Positions 55,677-64,000 of a DNA stretch of 64,000 nt are shown here, piece after piece (positions within the stretch are counted from its first letter, which is position 1; every line of letters starts with the position of its first letter). The DNA lies in NCBI RefSeq assembly GCF_026262505.1, contig NC_067204.1, forward strand, positions 25,513,300 through 25,577,299. The letters are read 5' to 3'. Under the pieces are notes generated by a model. The model ran no database searches. It was not told where the DNA came from and saw only the letters and a list, made by a program, of their open reading frames with translations. This DNA comes from Trichomonas vaginalis G3 (Eukaryota; Parabasalia; Trichomonadida; Trichomonadidae). The position numbers and the translations under genes are program-made.

Positions 55677-57710
55677 TCATTGGTTCATAAGAAGTTCGGC
55701 TGTTTCTTTCATGTTTTTTTCTGTTGCAATTTGAAGTGCGGTTTTTCCATCAATATCTTTTTCATTGATATTTATACCACGTGAAATAAGAAGTCCAGCT
55801 GTTTCTTTACGATTATATAATGCTGCAATATGAAGAGCGGTTTTTCCGTATTTGTCTCTTTCATTGATATTTATACCAAGTGAAATAAGAAGTTCGGCTG
55901 TTTCTTTACTATTATTTTCTGCCGCAATATGAAGAGCGGTTTCTCCATCATTATCTTTTTCATTGATGTTTATACCACGTGAAATAAGAAGTTCGGTTAA
56001 TTCTTTGTTACGTTTATATGCTGAATAATGAAGAGCGGTTTTTCCGACAATATCTTTTTGATTGATGTTTATACCACGTGAAATAAGAAGTTCGGTTAAT
56101 TCTTTGTTACGTTTATATGCTGAATAATGAAGAGCGGTTTTTCCGACAATATCTTTTTGATTGATGTTTATACCACGTGAAATAAGAAATTCTGCTGGTT
56201 CTTTACTATTACAATTTGCTGCAATATGAAGAGCGGTTTTTCCGTCATTATCTTTTTCATTGATATTTATACCACGTGAAATAAGAAGTTCGGCTGTTTC
56301 TTTACTATTATATAATGCTGCAATATGAAGAGCGGTTTTTCCGTCAATATCTTTTGCATTGATATTTATACCACGTGAAATAAGAAGTTCGGCTGTTTCT
56401 TTACTATTATATAATGCTGCAATATGAAGAGCGGTTTTTCCGTCAATATCTTTTGCATTGATATTTATACCACGTGAAATAAGAAGTTCGGCTGTTTCTT
56501 TACTATTATATAATGCTGCAATATGAAGAGCGGTTTTTCCGTCAATATCTTTTGCATTGATATTTATACCACGTGAAATAAGAAGTTCGGCTGTTTCTTT
56601 ACTATTATATAATGCTGCAATATGAAGAGCGGTTTTTCCGTCAATATCTTTTGCATTGATATTTATACCACGTGAAATAAGAAGTTCGGCTGTTTCTTTG
56701 CTATTATATAATGCTGCAATATGAAGTGCAGTTTCTCCAAATATATCTTTATCATTGATATTTACTCCATTTGATAGGAAATATTCACAAAGAGATGGAA
56801 TATTAAACTTCGTCGAAATATTAAAGCATTCATTAACATCATTAGTTTGATCAAAATAAACAAAAAATGATTCAAGATTATTGTAATCCATGCAATAATT
56901 TAAGTTGATCTCTATATTGTATTCATTCATCAAGAATGTAACAAAATCAATGTTTTGTGAAATAATTGCATATTCCATGCAATCATCATCTGGTTTTTGA
57001 TATTTCAAACATTCACTCATGATCTCTTGATTTCCACCTAAAAATGAAAATTGAAGACACTTTTGAGTTATTTTTGAGTCAAATTTTGTTCTTAATAACG
57101 TGAAACAATCAACAGCTCCATGGTAACAACATAATTCAAGTAATGAATATCGATTATCAGAATGTAAATTGCGCCTACGTGATGAAAAACTTCTATAAAT
57201 AAAGGGATATAATTTGCTGTTAAGTTCTTGATTTTCATCAAATTCATCTCTTTCCGTGAATGCAATGAACGCTTCTAAGTCATTATACATAATTGCTCTG
57301 TAAATTGTATTTTCTGTATGAATTTCGATGTTTTTAAAATTATCTTTTTGGAAGTCATCATTTTTGTCTAATTTAATTCCATATTCTTTGTAAAACAGGA
57401 AGTTTGAGATAGGTGTTACTCCGTCGACCTCTTCCACATGATAATCATCAGATATAAGTTTGGCAAGAGATAAATATGACTTTGTATAGCGATTTTTATA
57501 TGGGATGATGTTTAAAATGTCTCGCATAATTTTGTTTGGTGAGTATTTCTTTGAGTCAATCAATTCTGCTTTGATCATTTTGTAAATTTCTTTTAATTCT
57601 TCTTCTTTTTCCGTTTTCAGCTGAAATAACGCATTAAATGAATCAATATAGTATTTATAGATGCTTCGAAGTTCGCTGTATTTATCTGGATGAATGTTAT
57701 GATCGGACAT
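55677..57710 (-). CDS. Ankyrin-repeat protein with DUF3447-like N-terminal domain, 677 aa
   Basis: Residues 1-305 form the trichomonad-type N-terminal domain (SELRSIYKYYIDSFNALFQL, SLLELCCYHGAVDCFTLLRT, CMEYAIISQNIDFVTFLMNE). From about residue 310 come eleven ankyrin repeats of 33 residues with the G-x-T-A-L-H-x-A and E-L-L-I-S-R-G-x-x-I-N signature. Repeats 2-5 are identical in protein and nearly so in DNA, and repeats 7-8 are likewise a duplicate pair. Ankyrin repeats mediate protein binding; the partner is unknown. No signal or membrane segment. The gene ends MKETAELLMNQ. It is the tandem paralogue of the mariner-truncated gene. Confidence 0.95.
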   Translation of the reverse strand: MSDHNIHPDKYSELRSIYKYYIDSFNALFQLKTEKEEELKEIYKMIKAELIDSKKYSPNKIMRDILNIIPYKNRYTKSYLSLAKLISDDYHVEEVDGVTPISNFLFYKEYGIKLDKNDDFQKDNFKNIEIHTENTIYRAIMYNDLEAFIAFTERDEFDENQELNSKLYPFIYRSFSSRRRNLHSDNRYSLLELCCYHGAVDCFTLLRTKFDSKITQKCLQFSFLGGNQEIMSECLKYQKPDDDCMEYAIISQNIDFVTFLMNEYNIEINLNYCMDYNNLESFFVYFDQTNDVNECFNISTKFNIPSLCEYFLSNGVNINDKDIFGETALHIAALYNSKETAELLISRGININAKDIDGKTALHIAALYNSKETAELLISRGININAKDIDGKTALHIAALYNSKETAELLISRGININAKDIDGKTALHIAALYNSKETAELLISRGININAKDIDGKTALHIAALYNSKETAELLISRGININEKDNDGKTALHIAANCNSKEPAEFLISRGININQKDIVGKTALHYSAYKRNKELTELLISRGININQKDIVGKTALHYSAYKRNKELTELLISRGININEKDNDGETALHIAAENNSKETAELLISLGININERDKYGKTALHIAALYNRKETAGLLISRGININEKDIDGKTALQIATEKNMKETAELLMNQ

Positions 57711-58264
57711 TAATCATTTTTTAAAAGGACATATCTTCATTTTAACATATAAATATCTTTTAAAGAAAATTTATCCAAAGATATGATACTCTAAAGATAG
57801 AATCGGCGGAACTAAATCTCAGATGATTGATCCCATTAACATCTGTTCTATCGTCTGAAAGGAGATTTCCAACAAACAAAGCTCCTTCATCAAAGAAAAT
57901 AAAAGATGTCAAACGAGAAATATCTTCTAAATCATTCAAAACTGTTTTTCTTTTTGCTCTTGTAAGGAGTGTAATCACATCTTGTCAATCATGGAATGAA
58001 TTGGTCAAAAATGACTTTAAAAATAAGCAGTTTGAAGGATTTCATATCAGTACATTATCTTATTATATTGATAAGCAAAGTGATAAACTGCATTTTGTAG
58101 CAAGAAGAACACTGCTATCATTCAATTCCATATGGATTTCAATCAATTACAAATTATCAATTGAATTCATCATGTCTATACATCTGAGCTTTGTGTTTTT
58201 CAAGAACATTTTGACTGGAGCATTTTGGTCATACCAAGTCATCCAAAATCAATATCCAAAATAA
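57711..58264 (+). other. Doubtful frame (57827-58264), possible gene remnant
   Basis: A 145-codon plus-strand frame reads MIPLTSVLSSERRFPTNKAP and then a hydrophobic/aromatic tail (SLSFVFFKNILTGAFWSYQV). Sequence before its ATG in the same frame also looks codon-like. The composition is less AI-driven than pure spacer, but no domain is seen. It may be a fragment of an older host gene. I would not treat it as an active gene. Confidence 0.3.
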
Positions 58265-60180
58265 TTGCCATTTTGAAGTATGATTTAAGATGGCAATCAA
58301 TGGTAATTTAATCTTTACATGATATCCAGATATTAAAAATATCATTAAAAACTGTATAATCCAGGATGGAAAAAAATTGTGGCCGAGTGCGGCGGTTTTG
58401 ACACGAATGGCTTCTTCTAATGGAATCAACCCAGGAGCAAGTTAAAGGTCGAGTCAACAAAAATCTGACACATGACTTCACTGATATCATTTCTAGTTAA
58501 AAAACATAGAATACATCATTGATTTTCATATGAATATTTTTATCATTTGTTATACTTCTAAATATTCAAATCATAATGGATATAATTAAGATTTTATTGT
58601 TTCATTATATTTAAGATTTCGACAAAAAATCGATTCTGGCTTTTTTGTTGTAGAATAAAGCATCTGTCTATATTGTATTACAATAATATGGTAAGGTAGG
58701 GTTGTTAAAAATATCAAAAATTAGCGTTTTGAAGACACCATGGTGTCTTATAATTTTCTCTTCCTGATTGGCGTGTAGAAATAAATGCGCCAATAGATTG
58801 AAGAAGAAGAATTGTTTTTCTCTTAATGAATTTTAATCCTTTTGATATAAGAATATTAAAAACATTAATATAATTTCGATTTCGGAAATTAAATTTCCAA
58901 ATTTTTTGTCGATTTCGGAAATAACAGGATCCCGCATCCAACACGCAACAACAAAACACAAAACACACTTTTTGGTTCTATCGTCGTTTTAATCGTAATT
59001 TATGTAATACATGATTTGGATAAATTTTACAAAAATAGAACCTATATTATATTCTTTTCAAAGATTCTTGCAAATCATCAAAAATAATTGTATTTTAAAA
59101 AACGATCAAATTATCCTTTCATTATTTTAAACTTAAATTAGTTTTTATGATTGACTAAAGCAATCATATTTATTCATCATTAAATAAAAAAAAAATAATA
59201 TTTGAGAGTTATTTCAAAAAAAACACATTGAATTTATTAATTTGTCTCAATTTCAGTATTATAAATTTTTATAATTTCAATATTTTGAAATACACTTTTT
59301 AATATTTCAATATTTAGGATATTTCAATGTATTAAGTGGTCTCAAATTGAGCTTCTCAAATATAAGTTGGCATATTCAAATAATAAAATTAAATAATATT
59401 TAAAATAATAAATAAAAGTGATTGAGGTCATAGCAAAACGGCTGTTTCAGTCATTAATTCTTAAAAATAAAAAGGGTAAAAACTAAATACAATGGGTAAA
59501 ATTCAATAGTGTCTGTGCTATCGTTCAATTTGAAGGTGTCTTTTGAAACCGCAAGACACATTGAATTTTTGAATAGTGTATTATGGTTTGACAGACACCA
59601 ATGAAAAAAATAAAATGATATTTATTTTAAATATATAAGATCCTTATATAAAATATAAATATTTTATCGTTTTATTTTCTTGTTTTAGAAATGTTTTTTA
59701 TTGAAAAATCAATAAAACTAACTCCAAAATAAAATTTTTGATTTAAAGACACTATGATGACACCTGGCAAATCTTCCAAGACACCTATCGTCGGGAATTA
59801 TAGATCCGTATTTTTCCCAAGTGAGCGGGGTATCTCCAATCCCAGCCCTATCGTCCTCCCAGTGTCAGTTTTCAATATAAAATCCAAATTTTTTTTGAAA
59901 ATAAAAATTTCGAGAAATTTTTCTGATTTTTTTTCTTTGATTTCAATAATTCAAAATAAATTTGGGAGTAAAAAGACACTATTTAATGAAATTCATATGA
60001 GTGAATGTGGATAAATACTCTCAAAACATACAATTTATCTATTTTTTCTTTATATTATCAACTAATTAGTGATAATTTTTTTTGAATCAGATTTTTTTTT
60101 CATTAAAAACATAATATATAACACAACAATGATGCACACATACGTATCTACACATCAAAATATAAAGCTTGTTTTGGTCT
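58265..60180. other. Gene-poor AT-rich region
   Basis: About 1.9 kb without a supported gene. Short patches stand out: AGACAC/GGTGTC words repeated at about 59540-59605 and 59748-59780, and a GC-richer stretch at 59752-59868 (around GTGAGCGGGGTATCTCC). These could be decayed element ends. Nothing else is visible. Confidence 0.4.
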
Positions 60181-60245
60181 GGGCATCCCAACCCAAAATT
60201 CTTTAAAAATTGAATAAAATTGAATACTTGGGGCTGGGATACCCA
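60180..60245. repeat. Inverted repeat TGGGCATCCCA / TGGGATACCCA
   Basis: Arms at 60180-60190 and 60235-60245 pair with one mismatch around a 44-base AT-rich loop. It lies about 140 bases left of the hairpin array and may belong to the same structured segment. Confidence 0.5.
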
Positions 60246-60381
60246 TCCCAAAACCGAATTGAATTTTTTGAATTAAAGAATATATTTATGTATTTATAAT
60301 ATACATGTGATGTCTATAAAAAATACTAAATTCTAAAAAAAATTCAATTTATTCAAAACGTATACTAAGTGATCACTTCAT

Positions 60382-61122
60382 TAGTAGGATCAGCAATCCT
60401 ACTAAATGGTGAGAACGCCACTAACTCAAAAGGGAGTCCTTGGAGCTCTTGATCTCTTGTCAGTAGAGTTCATAATGAGGCATGGCATCTACTGATTAGA
60501 GATCAGAGCAATCCTACCTTACCTTCAGGAGCTACAAAGCTCCTAATCGTTACGAGAGGGAGCCTTGGAGCTCCTGAAGCTCATCAGCAGAGGCTATTTA
60601 CCATTTGGGCCTCTTCTGATGAAAGATGCGAAACACGTCTACGAACCAGGAGCTTCAAAACTTCTAATCCTTACTAAAGGGAGCTTTGGAGCTCCTGAGT
60701 CTCCATCAACAGAGTCCCAGATGGTAAATGTCCTTTGCTGATGAAAGATGCGAAACACATCTACGAACCAGGAGCTCCAAAGCTCCTAATCCTTACGAAA
60801 GGGAGCTTTGGAGCTCCTGAAACTCCTTTTACTATAAAATAGGACAGTTTTCTTCTGAGGTTCTCATCAAATCTAAGACTTCAGAAGAAAGCTGTCCTAT
60901 CAATGTATACTTACACTCTCATGGACTACAAGTGTACAATTTTAAGGCAGAGATTATCCGAGGCCTCTCATCAAATGAGGGACCTCGGATAATCTCTACC
61001 TTAAGTAGTCAAATAACTTTTCTCACTATTTAGGAACAAAAGAACAAGAGTTGGAGTACTTTAAGGCAAGATTCTTCCGAAATCTCTCATCGAATGAGAG
61101 ACTTCGGAAGGACCTTGCCAAA
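60382..61122. repeat. Array of consecutive hairpins (at least nine) with internal repeats
   Basis: Directly visible stems: 60382-60404 (TAGTAGGAT/ATCCTACTA); 60450-60505 (TGATCTCT..TCAGTAGA with TCTACTGA..AGAGATCA); 60524-60578 (TTCAGGAGCT/AGCTCCTGAA); 60581-60622 (TCATCAG/CTGATGA); 60654-60697; 60770-60818 (perfect 17-bp stem AGGAGCTCCAAAGCTCC); 60839-60900 (over 20 bp); 60942-61004 (about 27 bp); 61060-61122 (over 20 bp). The last two share the loop region TCTCATC(A/G)AATGAG. A unit of about 115 bp containing AAGATGCGAAACAC and ACGAACCAGGAGCT recurs. No protein is encoded. Stems contain mismatches compensated in places, and the segment is far richer in G and C than its surroundings. Function unknown. 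Confidence 0.85.
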
Positions 61123-61581
61123 TCCTTGAACGCCAATATCCTTGGAACTGAGCTAGAACCAGGGAGAAGTAGCATACTATAGAGCACGATGGTAATCTCG
61201 GAAATGCTTATATCGCCCCAAGCACAATATTTAAGAAGTCTAACTCATATATACAAGAAGTCAGGCTGAATAGATATTGTGCATATGGTTTGCAGAACTC
61301 TCATGATATTTCAAATTCATGTTATCCCAAAAAAGGTGACACTTTGGGTGTATCGTCCATCCCAGGGATGCAAAAATCACATCACCTTGGATCTATATCG
61401 GGAATCTAACTGTAATAAACAGAAATTCATCAAAAGTGACAGCTCTCAATTTTTTGACATTTGTAAATTCTAAATTGAATGAGAAAAATGAAATAATACT
61501 AAGCATAAGACAATATTCTAGATTTAATTATAATTAGGAAAAGGTTAGTTTTGAGAGTACTTTTCATAGGCATATAGAATG
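61123..61581. other. Spacer between hairpin array and palindrome
   Basis: No supported gene; a 64-codon frame at 61279-61473 is unconvincing. A 26-bp segment at 61416-61441 (TAAACAGAAATTCATCAAAA..) recurs in inverted orientation at 62633-62658, outside the palindrome. Confidence 0.45.
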
Positions 61582-62503
61582 AAATCTTCTGAAAAATAAT
61601 ATCACATAAACTCATATTATTTTCTAATATATAACTATTTTATATAAAAATCAAATTCAATGATCTTAAAAGCGAAGGATAAACCTCAAAATTTACGAAT
61701 ATAATGAGTGGGAATATAATGCTTATCTATCATAAAACCATATGAAATATCAATTTTTGCTTTACGCCTAATTTTTGACGACAATTAGCAAAAAAGTTAA
61801 ATGTTAACACTCAGTCCATTTGAATATGAAAAATAAAATTGACTTTGATTAAATGTTTTTATTTATCATGCAATTCTTCTTGCGACCAAAGGTTTGAATA
61901 AAAGTTCAAAAAATAAGATAGCTTAAAAAATAATATACGGTAGTGTTTACTAATAGATGAATAGTATATAAATTCTATTAAAATGGATTTGATCCAAAAA
62001 ATATATAAAATTTGATCATAAATAAAATCGTTTTAAATTACTTCTTCATTTAAATTATAACAATTATTTTTGGTTTTATATTTTTTTGGATCAAATCCAT
62101 TTTAATAGAATTTATATACTATTCATCTATTAGTAAACACTACCGTATATTATTTTTTAAGCTATCTTATTTTTTGAAATTTTATTCAAACCTTTGGTCG
62201 CAAGAAGAATTGCATGATAAATAAAAACATTTAATCAAAGTCAATTTTATTTTTCATATTCAAATGGACTGAGTGTTAACATTTAACATTTTTTGCTAAT
62301 TGTCGTCAAAAATTAGGCGTAAAGCAAAAATTGATATTTCATATGGTTTTATGATAGATAAGCATTATATTCCCACTCATTATATTCGTAAATTTTGAGG
62401 TTTATCCTTCGCTTTTAAGATCATTGAATTTGATTTTTATATAAAATAGTTATATATTAGAAAATAATATGAGTTTATGTGATATTATTTTTCAGAAGAT
62501 TTT
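61582..62503. repeat. Near-perfect long palindrome, about 0.9 kb
   Basis: The left arm (about 61582-61997) begins AAATCTTCTGAAAAATAAT and is mirrored almost base for base by the right arm (about 62086-62503), which ends ATTATTTTTCAGAAGATTT. The spacer between them is roughly 90 bp. No reading frame of note lies within. The arms differ at only a few positions. Such a structure would form a cruciform or long hairpin RNA. Confidence 0.9.
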
Positions 62504-63018
62504 GTGTTCTTCTTCAAAATTTTATTTTTTTATTAAAAAGAATCTTTACAAAATATACATTTACTTTAATTAATATTTAAAAACGTGCTCTATCAAAAGT
62601 TCCAAAAATTCAATATTTTAGCTTTTCTGAGGTGTCACTTTTGATGAATTTCTGTTTACAACATAACAACCCTATGGTAAGGAAAATTCCAACAATTTAT
62701 ATTTTCACTCTAAAAAAGATATTTTCTAGAAAAAAATATATTAAAATCAATTTATTCCATAGCTCTAAGTTATTTATGGTCAATTTCCATAGACTTATGG
62801 CAATCTCTTTTTAGGGGAATAAACATTCAGGGTTGAGACAGAAATATTTAAAAATGACTTAATATTATATTAAATTTTTATTATTTCGAAACATTCTCGT
62901 TTTTACGTTGAATGTCAGTATCCTCAAAAAGAATACTGTTAGTAAATTGTAAATTATTAGAAATAAACCCATAATTCAAGGTGTCGTATTCAGAAGTGAA
63001 GAAACAAAAAACTGACAA
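62504..63018. other. Spacer upstream of transposase gene
   Basis: AT-rich. Contains the inverted 26-bp repeat partner at 62633-62658. The 5' part of the transposon whose gene starts at 63019 must lie here, but I could not identify its terminal repeat. Confidence 0.4.
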
Positions 63019-64000
63019 ATGACATCACAGGAGGTACATGACGCCACAAATTCTGAGATTATTCGCGTCCAATATGAAGGATTCGGTGATCTAATTAAAT
63101 TAGATGGCAAATCATTTACATTTGCCACTTTGATTTGCGGTAAAACATATCAAGAAGCAAGTAACTTATTAAGAGAGGCTGGTATAGATGTACCATCGTC
63201 ACAATACTTTTACAGGATTCAAAAGGTGATTCTCGAGAAAGCGAAGGAATTAGCTGAAAAAAGTGTAAAAAATCATGCATTGCAACTTGAGCCTGGAACT
63301 GTTATCACCATCGATGCTCATTTCTCGCATGTTAGAAATGCAGACGAGTGTGAGTTTGTAGCAATGGGTCCTAAAGGTGACATTGTGGCAAAATTCGTAA
63401 TCGTTAGATCTCGTAAAGGTAAAGCTGGAAATTATACTAGTGCCTCATGCCAAATGGAATCTGTTGCCGCTGATCAGGCTCTTCAAATTTTGGAAGATAC
63501 GGTGGGAAAAGGTATTGTTGACGGTTTTTGCCATGATAGGGATAATAAATCCCGTAATATTGTTCATAAGCATTTTCCTGATGCTGTTGAATATCAAGAT
63601 GGCTTCCATTGCAAAAAGAAATTCGAATTGTGCTGGAAACGTCTTACTTCTAATGAGTATGTAAAAAGTGACATGCCTATCGTCGACTCAAAAATTTTTC
63701 ATGGTATCAAAAACAGACTCAAAATATTCTTTAATACTTTATTGGATAAGCATATTTCCAAAGAACAGATGCTATTTTATTGGCTCCACGCCGTAGATCA
63801 TCTAATTGGAAATCATTCACCAGAATATTGTTTACATTCCACAAAAGATGAAGAAAAAGAACATTTTATATGGACAGCTGGACTTGAAAACGAAAATGCA
63901 AGAAATCATCTACTCGAATTTTTAAAAGATTCCGGATCAGTTTTTCAAATTGTTAATCCGGATTATGCAACTCATATAAATGAGTCATATAATGCTCGAT
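63019..64000 (+). CDS. Unclassified DDE-type transposase, partial (runs off the window)
   Basis: Open from ATG 63019 (MTSQEVHDATNSEIIRVQYE) to the window end, 327 codons, no stop. Candidate catalytic positions: D in VITIDAHFSHVRN, then D/H/D in VDGFCHDRDNKSRNIV, and YQDGFHCKKKFELCW, a Cys/His-containing stretch; a later E occurs in HINESYN. This order (D..D..H/C..E) fits a cut-and-paste transposase with an RNase-H-like core, but I cannot name the superfamily. The last 230 bases repeat almost exactly at 47216-47450 on the minus strand. The missing C-terminus can be read there. Codon use is clean and no decay is seen, so this copy may be intact. Confidence 0.75.
   Translation, partial: MTSQEVHDATNSEIIRVQYEGFGDLIKLDGKSFTFATLICGKTYQEASNLLREAGIDVPSSQYFYRIQKVILEKAKELAEKSVKNHALQLEPGTVITIDAHFSHVRNADECEFVAMGPKGDIVAKFVIVRSRKGKAGNYTSASCQMESVAADQALQILEDTVGKGIVDGFCHDRDNKSRNIVHKHFPDAVEYQDGFHCKKKFELCWKRLTSNEYVKSDMPIVDSKIFHGIKNRLKIFFNTLLDKHISKEQMLFYWLHAVDHLIGNHSPEYCLHSTKDEEKEHFIWTAGLENENARNHLLEFLKDSGSVFQIVNPDYATHINESYNAR

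Noticed and set aside
57827..58264. 145-codon frame as a functional gene
   Set aside because: No domain, an uncertain start and a low-complexity hydrophobic end. Kept only as a possible remnant.
60382..61122. CRISPR array
   Set aside because: Repeats are palindromic and unequal, with no uniform spacer length or unique spacers, and the context is eukaryotic.
60382..61122. Ribosomal RNA or snRNA fragment
   Set aside because: No conserved rRNA or snRNA signature words were recognised; the structure is a run of simple hairpins.
61279..61473. 64-codon frame near the hairpin array
   Set aside because: Short, no upstream signal, and it overlaps the inverted 26-bp repeat.

Overview
The window reads as nuclear DNA of a trichomonad parasite, most likely Trichomonas vaginalis. 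Spacers are very AT-rich, host genes are intron-free, and three signatures point this way: a BspA-like leucine-rich-repeat surface gene, two ankyrin genes with the long trichomonad N-terminal domain (DUF3447-like), and a complete Maverick/Polinton element plus a mariner. No database could be searched, so all family names rest on motifs read by eye.

Layout. Positions 1-12,700 hold host genes: two coiled-coil proteins (1194-2318 and 8376-11147, minus), a large type I membrane protein (2733-5759), a small helical protein (6631-6984), a short Nup62/Nsp1-like coiled coil (7249-7662) and a GT61-like type II membrane glycosyltransferase (11582-12706, minus). Directly upstream of the last gene sit two non-autonomous inverted-repeat elements (12714-13453 with 16-bp direct repeats; 13637-14063 with 8-bp direct repeats). 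A BspA-like gene (14612-17998) carries one in-frame TAA. Raptor, the TORC1 scaffold, follows at 18738-21941.

Positions 21989-45298 are one 23.3-kb Maverick/Polinton with terminal inverted repeats of about 85 bp and a 6-bp target duplication (TAATTA). It carries the expected set: integrase, protein-primed DNA polymerase B, SF3 helicase, packaging ATPase, double jelly-roll major capsid, a penton-like capsid protein, and an adenine methyltransferase. It also has less usual cargo: a phage tail-fibre/collar-like gene, an HNH endonuclease remnant, two Met-Gly amphipathic small proteins and about fifteen small unknown genes. Many genes are broken by frameshifts or stops (polymerase, capsid, helicase, methyltransferase, fibre, HNH), while integrase, ATPase and the penton-like gene remain open. 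It is therefore a decayed copy that could probably not replicate or package itself.

To the right are a truncated transposase copy (46798-47450, minus) and a RAVE/DMXL (Rav1) V-ATPase regulator gene (48268-52686). A mariner (53199-54502) has inserted into and truncated one ankyrin gene (54462-55361); an intact ankyrin paralogue with near-identical tandem repeats follows (55677-57710). From 57,711 to 63,018 there is essentially no convincing gene, but there is striking structure: a roughly 740-bp array of consecutive hairpins (60382-61122) and a near-perfect 0.9-kb palindrome (61582-62503). The window ends inside a full-length open copy of the same transposase that is truncated at 46798-47450.

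The most unusual items are the hairpin array, the tail-fibre module in a eukaryotic Maverick, the shared AAAAAGTGWCAT motif ahead of Maverick genes, and the 740-bp element with 16-bp direct repeats.
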